64,000 nucleotides of DNA from Isoetes taiwanensis (Eukaryota; Streptophyta; Lycopodiopsida; Isoetales; Isoetaceae), in NCBI GenBank assembly GCA_021234155.1, contig JAJEKV010000216.1, positions 372,001-436,000 of the forward strand. The letters run 5' to 3'. Made by a program: the position numbers and the translations under genes. Positions 44,181-55,874 of this stretch are shown piece after piece (the first letter of the stretch is position 1; each line of letters opens with the position of its first letter). Under the pieces are notes generated by a model, which saw only the letters and a list, made by a program, of their open reading frames with translations, did not search any database and had not been told where the DNA came from.

Positions 44181-46403
44181 CAAATGTTAAATGTTAAGAT
44201 CGCATTGTTTTTCTTCATTTATAGTCGATGTCATAAATAGATTTATAGATGAATAAATTAATAAAGAGACCTGTGGTTTGTTGCTAAGACTCTAGGTTTA
44301 TAATGACTACATTGCAGATTCAAATTTGTATGTTGCTACCAACTTCAAGATGGTGGCTTGCTACCAACTTCAAGATGGTGGCTATAGTGCAAAAATTCAT
44401 ATCCTTTATAGAATGTATTTTATTGTTGTATCCATAAGAAAAAAACTCATGTGAGCATTTTCAATAGACAGTAAAACATAAAAAGCTTTTCATCTCACAA
44501 AACACTACTCAAAATTTAATGAATAAAAAAGAGTCTTGTCATTGCTCATATCAATGTTCATGCTCTTGAATCATGAAGAGAATTCTCGACGACTTCCTCC
44601 TTTCAGTTGAATGTATTTTTGTATGGCAAGCAATTCTTAGGCACCTCAACTCAATATTGTGGTGGAAAATGGGACAACAATGACAAATCTTCTCCATTTG
44701 CATGACGCTGCTTACCTCAGCCGTAATTCTCCAATATTCTTACTGCAGATAGTTTTGATGGCCAAATTGATGGGATTCTTTGTAGCAGAGTTGTGAGCTC
44801 ATATTTTGGCAATGAATCGTATCAATACAAATTTGTAACTACCCTCCAAACTTTGGCGCCCAGTTTGAAGGTTCATTGGGAAATCTCGCTTCATAGATTC
44901 TTTGTGAACCCAAAGATAGTACATTTTTGGTTGTCTGCCTAACAAATCAACAACCTATCATAATTCGATTTACAATCTTCAAGGAGGTTTTTGTTTAGTC
45001 CAATCCCTGCAGGTTCAGAAATAGGGTTGCAATGGAAATTGGAGAAGGCTTCGTGGGCCCTTGGCTGACTTCACCAAACCTCTAATCGAAAGCTCCTAGA
45101 ATCTAGGAGACCATGCATAGTCACAATTCCTATTTGAAATTGGTATGTGAAATTGAGGTACACCCAAAGGGGTTGCGGCAACAACAGCAATCGCCATTGC
45201 TTCAAAGAAGTTGTAGCACGAGCATTTATTCCAAATGCATATGGTCTAGTTATGTCTTTCTACATAGTGACTATCACAATATGGTTAGGTGGCCAAAAAA
45301 ATCATATCATGCCATGAACTAGAAATACAATGCCACTATTCTTTCCCATGTCCTTCATGCATTTAAGCTCTCGTTGATGAAACTCACACTATAACAGCGT
45401 GAGGTCATAATCCACATACAAAGAGGTACCTGTACAATTTGATTGCTTAACAGAGTATGATATCTTAAATAATTGGCTGTGACTATAAATTTTACAGGAT
45501 GTGGGTAGTTATGGTGTTTAAACACTCTAGACGTGATGCTCGAATGATTGTCTACATGAATGTGGAAACTTGTCTTGGAGCAGATCATTGACTAAACCTT
45601 CTTTGTGGGATCCTCATGTGCCTCCTCATGGAGGCCATAGACTACCACATTGTGGCATATGCAACTCTTCTTTTGTTGCTCTGTGAGTGATTGCCTAATA
45701 TTATCTCTCGTGTGAGTAGGCATAGCGATGGTTCCAGCCATGAGAGCCTGAGGTTTCAAAGCTACTCGATCTGAAAGAACATGAAATTCCTATCTTGCCA
45801 TGAACTCGAGCCACAGTGCCACCATTCTTTCCCATGTCCTTCATCGTGCAAGCTCTCGTTGGTGTGACTCATGCTCTAGTAGTGAGAGGCTATAATCCAC
45901 ATACAAAGAGGTACCTTGCAATTTGGCTGCTTGACAGTGTATCCTCTAACAATTGCATCTACGATCATAAATTTTGCAAGACATGGTTGGTTATGCGTTG
46001 AAGGCCTAGACATGATGCTTTAACGGCCTAGACATGATACTTTAACAATCTTATACATGAAATGTGGAAGCTCATCTTAGAGAGGATCATTGTCTAAATC
46101 TTCTTTTTGAGATCCTCATGCGCATCCTCTTGGAGGCCACAGACTTGAAAGTTTAGCTAGAGAAACAATTACTAGACATAAGAAATTCAATTCAATATGC
46201 AACTATTGAATTAGGCTATGGGTGAAAGTATGCTAGTGAGATCAAAAAGCATGCGTGGGACGATGCTTATAGCAGTGGTTTTGCCCGCTTAAAAGCACCC
46301 CCGCTTTGCTTAATCCGGGTGCTGATGGGTGTAATCGCCCCATCATTTTTACGCCCTTCATGTACGCACACGCCCACCTCACGAACAAATGTTAGAAAAA
46401 TGA
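44181..46403. other. Non-coding stretch with duplications
   Basis: No gene is recognised. It holds a perfect 25-bp tandem duplication (44333-44357 and 44358-44382, unit starting TTGCTACCAACTTCAAG) and the larger duplication listed at 45313-46144. Confidence 0.5.
45313..46144 (+). repeat. Diverged duplication, two copies of about 340 bp
   Basis: Copy one (45313-45645) and copy two (45799-46144) share CCATGAACT, ATTCTTTCCCATGTCCTTCA, AAGCTCTCGTTG, TAATCCACATACAAAGAGGT, TAAATTTT.CA.GA, GACATGATGCT-like and GGATCCTCATG/GAGATCCTCATG phrases in the same order. Copy two has a small extra repeat, GGCCTAGACATGAT. No coding potential is seen. Confidence 0.8.
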
Positions 46404-48165
46404 TTGTGGGATTTTGGCTGGATTTTCGCTGGCAGTGGTGTGGTAGTACGTTGCAAATTGGATTACTTCATCATGGCGCGAAAATTCTCCCCTCCATTCA
46501 CTCATCCTCCCTCTCTCGGGAATTTCATGGCGCCCCTCGACACCGGGTTTGGAGGCAATCACACGTTTAGCATTGATTTTTTACTGATGAATCCCAACTC
46601 TGTTGTTCCAGATTTGTTGGATGTCAATGCAACGGGGAAATATCACGTGAAGATCCAGTTTACTCTCGCAATTTACAAGAAATTGGATGCAGCGAGAAAA
46701 GAGAGAATACAGACACGGAATAAGATGAAAAAGCAGCGGTTGAATGGGGATCCGAGCATGAGACGAGGCAAGAAATAGCCAAGCAAGTAGTTGATTACTT
46801 CAATAAGCTCACCAAAAAAGCATTCACCCGAACTCAAAGCCGATGTGATGAAGAGGGTGGTTCATCACCACCTAAATGGAAATCTCGAGAACACGGAATT
46901 TTGCCAAATCCAAAGGAGTGCAAGGCAGCGGGGTACTTTGCTCAACAACTTGAAACAGACAATGGCAGCCACAAAGAGGCAAAGGAACCATGATATTTGG
47001 AGAGCCGTAACTCTACACTTGTGGGGATGGCTTCTTCCACAAAATCAAGATGCAATTCCACTATGGCGGGGCTGTTAGGTACATCTAATTCTTGCTTTCA
47101 TGCCCCGTGCTTCTTCATGCTTTCAAGTGCTTGTATCTCGAAAGTGATCTTTGGGTGGGATATGTTCATTGATTAATGTGCAATATTTTTATGATAGGTT
47201 GCATGAGGTCAACTATTGCAACTCGGCCGTGATTAAGGAAATCGGAAGCCTTCCTTTGAAATGGTTCGTGGTCTTGTTTCCAAAGGAGGTTGAGGTGCGA
47301 TTCTCTCCCCCGCTTGCAAGCAAAGCATAACGTAATCTTGGAAACAAAATAGCGCAGTCTCCTTGCAAGAAAGATGTTGTGAACAATTGTTGGAGAGTCG
47401 GGGCTTCAATTTCTTATCCCTTGCACCTTATGGAGGTCATACATGTACAAGTTTCCATACATTCTTTTTTTTTTTTTCTATTATTGCATAAATATTCCTA
47501 ACCAAAGGCCATCATTCACCAAGCAAACTATATCAACAATACAAAAAGGCACATCCCTAACACCCTGTTTGCTTAAAGGCTTTAGTAGTTGAAGCCTATT
47601 TATGTAAAGAAAGTATCGTAAAGGGAAACCCGTTGTTGCATATACCATATGAAGTTGGAGTATGCCGTGGTAGCAATCAATGCATTAAGGTCGCCAAAAA
47701 CCGGATTCCATGGTGAAGAGTGCAAGTGCACCGCGAGGTCCGGTGGACCTCGGTGAGAATTGTCCGCCAGCCACCATACATATGACTCAACAAGCGAGCT
47801 CGAGGGCTGTGGTTTGCAACAAGAGCGAGGGTGAAGAATGATATAAACATGACCGCTTGATGCGGATATGTCGGCGTGGCATAAAAAGTCTTCGTGATAT
47901 GTCCAAGAGAAAAGAGAGAATCATGAGTTCTTGCTTGAATGGAAGACGTTTGAAAAGGTAATACTCTCTTTGGCGTTTGGTCAAGCATGTTGAGATGTGA
48001 TGTCATCCGCCGAATCGCGCTTGTGTGCTTTCAACATGCGCTAATCTTCCGTAATATATGCTACATGACCTTGTTTACATTCCGGTGGAGACGTAATAGC
48101 TGGTGGAGTTGCTGCGTTACCAAAGGAAGTGCTGTGGCAGCAGAAAGAAAAGATCCAATGCCACC

Positions 48166-48290
48166 AAGAAGGGAAACAAAAGTAAGAAATCCAATGTAGT
48201 TGGTGGGACATACCAAGTTGCCGCGACAAGTTGAGAAGAAAGGAAACAAAAGTAAGAAATCCAAGGTATTTGGTGGGACACAAACAAAAC
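48166..48290 (+). repeat. Two-copy repeat within the transposase relic
   Basis: AACAAAAGTAAGAAATCCAA, then TTGGTGGGACA, occurs at about 48175 and again at about 48246, a period of about 71 bp. It encodes a Lys-rich KGNKSKKS repeat in the decayed protein. Confidence 0.75.
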
Positions 48291-49045
48291 CGCAGCACAA
48301 GATGAGACCTCAAATGGCAAGGGGAAAAAAAAAAAAAGGACCAAAGGTCCTTAGATTGTCTTACAAGAGAACGGCAAGCGGTGAAGGATTTCATTTCATA
48401 TCCGTGTTCCACATTGAAGATATTCGTGCCACACAATTCATGTGGGCTAGATGGGCCATGCAATTCGGGGGTTGCTCGACAATATCCAAGATGGCACCAT
48501 TGTTTCGTAGAATTGATTTTGCAGAGAATTACAAAGATAAAAATACAAAAGGAGGTTCAAAGCCAAAGATTGGCACAATGACCAGATAACAATTTCGCCC
48601 ACATCACGTGCATGGGATGGATAATTTCTGGGATCGAAAAGTTACCTTGAAGGAAACCCATTTTACTTGAGTGATGACAAGATTCATGACACTCTTTTTG
48701 TGCAAAGAATCGCCTTAGAAAGCACAATTCATGGCTAGTATCAAATGGTGTAGAATTCTCCAGGCATATAGTTTGGTCGATGGTTGTTCTAGCCAATTCA
48801 AATCCGCCGAGCCATTCTATTTCCTACCAAGATATCACCACGAGCTAGGGAAAAAAATAATATGGAATTTCTTTGGGACAGCCCATGGTAAGGGAGAGCA
48901 CGATGGGCAAGGGCAGTCCATAAAGGGGCATTCACTAGAGAGCAGCTCAAGTATGATGGAGTGAGATTTAGGGGGTGTGCCGATGCTGGTGGAATTCGCT
49001 ACGCAATGGAATGAAGGTGCCAAAGAATCGGGACATCAAGAGGTA

Positions 49046-49115
49046 ATATGCTTTCATCCGTGATTCATCCGCTTTTAACGTGCTTTCATCCGCTTTAAAA
49101 AGTGCTTTCATCCGC
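49046..49115 (+). repeat. Minisatellite of CTTTCATCCG units
   Basis: GTGCTTTCATCCGCTTTTAA-like units of about 28 bp are repeated about three to four times with small changes, inside the decayed transposase region. Confidence 0.75.
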
Positions 49116-49850
49116 TTTTATCTGCCGTGGTATTTGCCGTATTGTGCCCTGCATCTTTGTATGTGAACTCGCCAATACTTGTTGCCGGGCTTTTGCGTGC
49201 ACTTCCGTTCATTGGAAAGGATGATGTTGATAGGACGTACCGCCGACCGCGCGAGGGTAGAAGGGACCAAGATTATACACGATGATCGTGACATACTTGG
49301 CCAAATCAAAGCACAAGGGTGGCTCATAGAGGTTTAAGTTGTTTCGTGGTAACCTGTTTGAAAGGAAACTGGTCATCTTGGCGCGGAACAGCAGAGGTTA
49401 AAGAATTGGAAATATGTTACTCTAAGGCCGAAAAGTCCACCGGGTGAAGGTAATCAAGATGAAATCGATGAGGCATTTTTGAAGGTGATGGAGAATGGCT
49501 TAGTTGAAACATAGAGGAAGGTGATAACTTTGCGTTGTAGTGAGGAGGGAAATCGGGAGAATCTTGATTTCTATGTGGTGAAATGTGTTAAGTCGAGGCA
49601 TATCCTTGAGGGTAATTGTCAAGGATAGCGGGTCGAACCTTCAATGTCGATGAACATGTGTTGGCTGGTTTGTACTATCGCTGTCAGCCCGATGGTACTT
49701 TGGGAGCTACTTGAAGACAAAGGCCCTGACCTTCCGGTACACTCATCACGTATCAGCTATCAAGTTTGAGATGAATCGTTCACCGCACCAACAGATTTTC
49801 CCTTGATCGGGCTACTCACCGGATGATCATTGATCACCGCCATACCGAAG

Positions 49851-50169
49851 GTTGAATATGCTTTTGACCTAGTTGTTTTATCATTTTGACAGTCTCAGAA
49901 GTTACTACTTGTGTACTTGTCTCAAATTTTGATCATTATATTGGAGACAATGCTTTGAGACAAGTTTTGTAGTATTGGACCACGTGCATTGGAGTATTTT
50001 AGTATTGGAAACAATGCTTGTAGTATTGAGAGTAAGCTTGATATATATTACGTAAAAATTGTACACTCAAGATTAGAGACATCTTACAAGATCACTCAAT
50101 ACTCAAGATAACACAAAGTAATCATGCATATATATTACAAAAAGTAGTATACAATGGTTACTTCATGAG
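49851..50169 (+). repeat. Short diverged repeats between two coding relics
   Basis: Phrases such as TTGGAGACAATGCTTTGAGA, TTAGTATTGGAAACAATGCT and TGTAGTATTGAGAG recur between 49950 and 50040. No coding potential is seen. Confidence 0.45.
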
Positions 50170-50212
50170 TCATGAAGTCTTCAAAGTCATGCTCGTCGCC
50201 GTGGAAGGGTGC

Positions 50213-50919
50213 CTAGCTTTGCCTTTGTACTTCAAGAGGAGCATTGAGGATATAGTAGGCCGAGACAAGGTAGTTATTGAGACAAGAATCCATCGCGAAT
50301 TGCCTCCGGGCCAACCATGCATCGGTGAAATCAATTTGTGAGATGCTTTCGTGACTATATGAGAAGACAAGTAGTCCAAAGTGGACACACAAACTTCTCC
50401 AAAAAATTGTCCTCTTCTTGCCCCCTTGAAAGGCATAACAGAACGGTTTGTGTGCGAGGGTTTTAGAAACCCTTTGTGTAGGTTGTCATCAACCAAGAAA
50501 ATCATACCATGATATTGAGGAAAATCCTCAAGTACAACCTTCAACTCCTTGAAAAAAAGTTGTTTTTTTAGGTGTTTGATGGTTGGATGCTCGCATGCAT
50601 AGCAATGTCTTGACCATATATCTTCAAGAATCTGGTGTTCCAAATCGGGAATAATGCATCCACCATATCCCTTGTATTCAAGTAGAGAAGCACTCCAAAT
50701 CACAACATCAAACCTCTGTGATTGCCCATTCCACAAACTCATGATACCCGGTGCGCAAATTAGGTACTTACTTGCGCTTTTTACAACATGGTTCGTTTGT
50801 GGTGGATGCAAGATTTTCCCGTTCATTCTCCTACGTTGTGTGCGTGCCATTACACCATTTATGTCAAGCACCATGCACTTCCGCCCGGGTGTCCATCCCT
50901 CGATGTTTGCAACCATCAT
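50213..50919 (-). CDS. FCP1/NIF-type HAD phosphatase-like protein, altered catalytic motif, one frameshift
   Basis: On the minus strand from Met 50919 the protein reads GRKCMVLDINGVMA (residues 13-25), the position of the DxDxT motif of FCP1/SCP (NLI-interacting factor) phosphatases. The first Asp is kept and the second is Asn (D-I-N-G-V). Then come RFDVVIWSASLLE (about 69-81, motif II), KKQLFFKELKVV (about 119-130) and MIFLVDDN (about 139-146, motif III), all in family order. Intact members dephosphorylate phosphoserine, for example on the RNA polymerase II tail. With the second Asp lost, activity is doubtful; I recall plant relatives with the same D-x-N-G but cannot verify this. Near 50358 a one-base shift occurs. 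In the other frame the protein continues sensibly as ISQIDFTDAWLARRQFAMDS to NAPLEVQRQS and stops at 50213. The unshifted frame runs on to 50170. It may be a recent pseudogene or contain a sequencing error. Confidence 0.65.
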
Positions 50920-51899
50920 CGATGTCCACGTGATCGCTTGGCTTGTACCGGACTGTGCTGGGAAGTGCTATCCGGACATGTCGGGTATTCGCGAATCTTT
51001 GGACTACGGTTTATCTTTGCTACCAGATGATGGAGAGTGCTGATAGCCATAGTTAGATACATCCTTATCTGTATCTCCCTGCCCCCAATGTATGGGTGTT
51101 TCCTGGCTATCAGTAACCCTTACCAAGTGGTGGCTTAAGGGACTAGGTGGTTTGTCAACCCCTCGTCACGAAACTACTTTCCTTGGTCTCCTGCAAAATC
51201 AAAAGTGGTGCTACAATTACCAACTGAAACTTGCAGAACATTATGCCAAGTGAAATAAGACAAGTAAAATAACTGCTTGATCTTAAATATTGGATTGCAC
51301 CTTTTATATGTAATAGGTTGTTTTTGCACTTTGGTTTCTTCATTATCTGTCTGGGTTCTCTCACTATCTTGACTTCAGTCGATAAGCACCACTTGTAATG
51401 CGCCTTCTCCTTCAAGTGGGCAAATGCATATTGATCCCTAGGTTGAAACTTCAAAACAACTTTTACAAGGACACAATGGGGAAAATAAATATATTACGGT
51501 ATTAAACAAAAAACCTTTTAACCCGGGATCGTTTTGGCACGTCTTGTGCAAACAAAATTGGGCCACGAAACAAGTACATATAAATTACATTAGACTGAGG
51601 TTTTTTTCCTAGTGCCACGCCTATAGGCACGTCCTCATCAACCGAATCATCGACTCACCCTCACTCTCGGGCTCTATAACATTTTGGTCTTGGACCTTGT
51701 GAGCCTTGTGATTCGCCCACAACCTTGTTCACCGCTTATCCACTATATTGGGTCTTCAACATCCTTGTCTTTCCCTCGCAACAACAAGTGTTAGAGGAGG
51801 CCTTTGTAGAGGTTGCTTGCCAATTTGGAACTATATTGTATTTCTCGGCATCGTCGAACTACCGAATCGCTTTGGACCGTGTTGGTGTCTTTCCTGATG
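50920..51899. other. Upstream and intergenic stretch
   Basis: This lies 5' of the FCP1-like frame. No conserved frame is recognised, and I cannot point to a TATA box with confidence. Confidence 0.35.
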
Positions 51900-53650
51900 C
51901 TTTAGGTCTTTGCATTGTCTTCAACTTTGCCGCTTGCCTGCGTCTTTGTTCCTTTGCCTATAGGCTTCTAATGTACCCACTTGGGGAAACAAAGCGTGTA
52001 CCTTTTTTGCATTTGTTCTTGCTTGTGGAGTTGAGTCCTTGTAGACTTGTAATGAGGGGGTCCTTTTACTAAGAGGTGTTTTCAACGCTTGCTTCCTTTT
52101 CCGTTCCCCTGCAGTTGTAGCTACCACCTCATCTAAGTCAATTGTCTCAACTTCTTTGTTTGTGTGCTGCCCCAGCATATAAGGGTTCTGTATTTGTCTT
52201 CCCCAATTCCTCCACTAAACTCGCTTTGGGCCCTGTTTTCGAGCATTCGAGGCGGATCGCGTCTTCTCCATAAAGCAAACTCGGGGCGGTGACATGATAT
52301 CACGTGGCCACATTTCAACCCGGACTTAGGGTGTAATCATCACGGAATGCCAGCCCAGCATGTGGGCATCTCTCCTCATCTCAATTGGCAACCTGAATGT
52401 CACGGGATAGATGCTCCAAGGCTGGCCGGCTCTCCTTGTAAGCTCCCCTAATTTGTTGAGATTCGTAAGTGCTTGCTTGGCTTTTGCAAGCTGCACTTCA
52501 TTGTTGCAACCTCAGGCTATAGTGGCCACTTTTGTTGAACTATCCCTCATCTACTGGGCCACCCCCATTTCAACAAGGGCTTTGAGCATGTACTACGCCA
52601 TGTCTTTTCTCTCTCCAAGCTCGGTGAGCTCACAGAGGCACCAAAGATCGGGACTGGTTTGCTTGAAGGCGTGAGATGTTGTCTTTAATTTTATGCAATT
52701 TCTCTTGTGAAGCCAAAGAAGAAAGCTCCCTTAGCGGGGACTGGACAACTAGCTCCTTCTTGGAGACTAAATCAACTAACTGGGTGTTTAGGGTTTCTCG
52801 CAAATTCGCGGCACATGACTTGGAGGCGGATATGTTCTCCCCCATAAGCCGCTGGTAAGCTGTTGGGCACATTGCAAAGCTCTAATGGGCGGCCTCCCTT
52901 CTAATTTTAATACCGATTGCCTCCCGAACCGCCTTTACGCTATGCTTTCAGGTGTTGTGGTTTGCTGGGATTTGCTGACTGCTTTCACGCTTCTTTGGAG
53001 CACCGCTGGTGGGTTCACTTTTAACCTTGTTGCCGTAGGCTCTACTCTTTGCCGCGTGGCTGCCCAATTAACCTTGAACTTTTGTGGATCCCCGCTTTGC
53101 TCGTGCAGTTATTGAATGCAAATAGGTATGATAATCTTGTCTTTCTAACTTCTCTTGTTCTTCAACCCGTTTGGTATATTTTGCTTTCGAAGTTTCTATT
53201 AGAGCTTCTTCGTGCTCGCCTTACCTTGTCAATGGAAGTTTTGCGGGGAATGACCCGTTGGTATCCCAAACTTCATTGTACTTTGCTGCGGATATGAGAT
53301 TCGTTCGGGGGAAATTGAGAGGGATGAACGCCCTCGTTTGGCGAACCCATACGCATGGAAGTCTTCTTGGTTCGGCAATCAGCCAGGTTCGGTCTTAAGG
53401 GAGCGTTTCTTGGCCCGGAAGAATGCAAGAAAATCGAATTACGAGGTTGAACCCTAAACCCATAGAAATTTTGTTTTGTTGCTTTTTGCTTTAAACAAAT
53501 GGGTTAGATTGGAATTCTTTTGGCAAGGCGGATCAATCACCTTCTTTACCATGGTTGATCTGTTTTGTTTAATGTGGAAATCCGAGATCGCAAATTCGCG
53601 GGTTGCTTGGCGATGAGAGAAATTTGGGGAGAGAGATTTGGAAAAACACA
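51900..53650 (-). pseudogene. Unidentified decayed coding region
   Basis: Read on the minus strand with frame changes, protein-like runs continue for over a kilobase. They are MVKKVIDPPCQKNSNLTHLF (about 53560), LWCLCELTELGERKDMA with YMLKALVEMGVAQ (about 52600-52540), VATIA..GCNNEVQLAKAKQ, ALTNLNKLGELTRRASQPWS (about 52440) and VETIDLDEVVATTAGERKRK (about 52150). The leucine-rich, helical character of the middle part suggests a coiled coil. No family is recognised. The many stops and closeness to Copia and transposase relics favour a mobile-element gene. Confidence 0.4.
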
Positions 53651-53989
53651 AATTGAAAGTTCGTTCGTTAGCTAGTGGTTCCAGATTGGGGTCGCATTCA
53701 TTTGAGGGGCGGCAAGGTAATGATTGTATAAGCGGTGCAAGAAGCTAGGCGAATAGGCAGGCAGAATATAGGTGGTACTATATAGGTGAAGGGTGGGAAA
53801 AAATGTTTGAAGGGTGGAAAAAAAAATGTACTTTGGGTCTTTGGTCTTTGGAGTCGGCGTTTTTGCTACCCACCGCGATACTTTCACCCCTATAGCAAAT
53901 GTAACCATGCCTTTTAATAATTCGAAAGAATGTTATAACCATTGAACAAACAATGTTCAAATGGAATTTGCAAAAACAATTATACCAAA

Positions 53990-54950
53990 AGTATTTCTTA
54001 GGAAGCCCAAGCACGCTCAACAAGAACAACTCGGAAGATTTCACCTTGTGTGATCACTTTCCCAATTTGCATCAGCATAAATAGTAAGTGCAAGATCATT
54101 ATTCTTGAATGTCAATACAAACTTACAATAAAGGAATATTAGGTCTAGTACCATAAAATACAAATAACAAGCATCCAATAATTCTATATAAGGTACATTT
54201 GCCATTTGCTTTTGTTCGATATTGTTCTAGGGCTCATGTCTGAGGACAATTTAAGCCCTTGATCTATTGGTGTCCTAGATACATTGCATTCTAGCATGTT
54301 AAACCTCCTCACCATCCCTTGATATTGCATTTTTGTGTGATGTCAATCGCTTTTCTTTCATATCTCTTCTAACCTTCATTCCAGCAACTTTTTTCAATCT
54401 TCCCAAGTCTGTCATTTGGAATTTGTTTTCCAAAATTCGTTTGCAGTACTCCAATATACTTGAATCACTTGGCACCATGATATTATCGTCTACATATAAT
54501 GCTATGATGCAGAATTGTCCTTCTTTGTTTAAAATGTACATATTCCCATCATTGTTAAAGTTGTTGAACCCCTAATCCATGCAAATATTGTTCTATACAT
54601 TCGTAACATATGGTGCACTTCTAGGTTATTTAGCATTTGTAAAGGCCAGTAGAATTTTTATGCTAGTTAATTTGCCAATAGGAGAGAATATCTCATCATA
54701 GTCCATACCTTTCTTTTGGTTAAATCCCTACAACCAACCGTGCTTTATACTTCTGCTCTCCATTGGCTCTAGTATTCAATTTGAATATCCATTTGCTCCC
54801 TATGACATTTTTATCTGCGTGCATTTCTTCCATCATGACTTGCTTCCAACCTTCAACTTCTACCAACCTAATTGCTTCTTCATAGCTCAAAAGAATTCTG
54901 GATTCTAAAATGGCCAAACATGGTTGATATCTATCAATTCATTATGCGGT
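53990..54950 (-). pseudogene. Copia pol fragment (RT to RNase H)
   Basis: On the minus strand: the RT start WKQVMMEEMHADKNVIGSKW, then KARLVVG (54900-54720), then a gap. The catalytic YVDDN follows in CIIALYVDDNIMVPSDSS (about 54500) with FQMTDLGRLKKVAGMKV. After a frame change comes VPYIELLDACYLYFMV (about 54170) and the RNase H start LALTIYADANWESDHTR (about 54080). The middle of RT is deleted. It is related to, but not the same copy as, the Copia halves at 12.6-20.8 kb. No LTR was found beside it. Confidence 0.82.
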
Positions 54951-55152
54951 CTCTTGCTTTTTATCACCTTCAATTCTGCCATAGTCGAGGATCGTTAATG
55001 TCAAAATGCTCTTTAAGTTTCTCAATCTGTGACTTCCTTTTCTCTTCTCCTTTGGACCTTGTTGTTTCCTTTGCTCATTGTCATTGTCATCATTATCTTC
55101 CATCTCTTGTTCCCCTTGCAATTGTACTTTCTCATGCATTTGTTCTTCTAGC

Positions 55153-55201
55153 TCATCACCATCACCATCACCATCACCATCACCATCACCATCACCATCA
55201 A
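55153..55201 (+). repeat. (CATCAC)n microsatellite
   Basis: About eight perfect CATCAC hexamers. In one frame they read as polyhistidine, but this is not a believable protein. Confidence 0.95.
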
Positions 55202-55254
55202 GCGAGTTTCATTAAAGTTGGAATTCGAAGACAAGTTGGAATAATTTTTATATA

Positions 55255-55860
55255 GTATACTTGGAGGGTTATGTATACCTCAATACTTATAGTATGGTTA
55301 TGTGTATTACATAAGGTTATGTATACATGTGTATACTAGTATACATCAATACTTATATTACGGTTATGTGTACTACAAAGGTTATGTATACGTTGTATAC
55401 TAACACAACGATTACAATAAGATAACAAGTACTATTATTCTTCTACTATTACTCTGAATGATCGGAACTAGCGGAGCGCTCGGAGATCCTTTCGATCATG
55501 AACATTTGATACTCTCTATTCCATAGGAGATGGATGATGCTGTCGGCCAGGATCGGGATAATGGCGAGGATTGAGAGCAACGATTGGTGAGCCGGTCTTC
55601 AAGCGGTATATCTCATTTCGGCGGCACCGCTTGAAGTCCTCATGATTCATCTTGCAAGTGATAGAATCACGTTCAAGACGAAATCGTCATAGCTAGGCGG
55701 AGGCCAATGTTGCACTTTCGGCAATTTGATGTATATTTATACCCACCAAAATTATTGATGGTATATACCCACCAAAATTATTGATGGTATATACTCACCA
55801 AAATTATTGATAGTATATACATAGAAATTATTGGATCATATACATGTATGATACTGTCAT
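55255..55860 (+). repeat. AT-rich short tandem repeats
   Basis: Units with GGTTATGTATAC and ATACTTATA...GGTTATGTGT recur at 55266-55400. Three to four copies of ACCCACCAAAATTATTGATG, with TATAT linkers of about 30 bp period, occur at about 55740-55815. No gene is seen. Confidence 0.75.
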
Positions 55861-55874
55861 TATAATGGCAATGA

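Larger units (their letters stand above)
46404..49850 (+). pseudogene. Decayed RNase H-like transposase (DGCSSQFKS/HGKGEHDG family)
   Basis: An N-terminal part is readable at 46404-46778 (MARKFSPPFTHPPSLGNFMA, with PNSVVPDLLDVNATGKYHVK). From 48390 a catalytic-core-like region appears in shifting frames: RRIDFAENYKDKN (about 48500), LSDDKIHDTLFVQRIALEST (about 48670), DGCSSQFKSAEPFYFLPRYH (about 48780), then IIWNFFGTAHGKGEHDGQG (about 48860). C-terminal remnants such as RTFNVDEHVLAGLYYRCQPD follow at about 49635. The acidic strand DFAENY, then SDDxxHD, SDGCxxQFKS and FFGxxHGKGxxDG is a pattern I know from uncharacterised element-encoded proteins of plants and invertebrates. A DDE-like nuclease role is inferred. 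Multiple stops and shifts show it is dead. No terminal repeats were found. Confidence 0.7.

Noticed and set aside
47677-48006. Minus-strand frames of 109 and 65 codons
   Set aside because: Overlap the plus-strand transposase relic and show no family feature.
54872-55255. 127-codon frame with a polyhistidine tract
   Set aside because: Created by the CATCAC microsatellite and antisense to the Copia relic.
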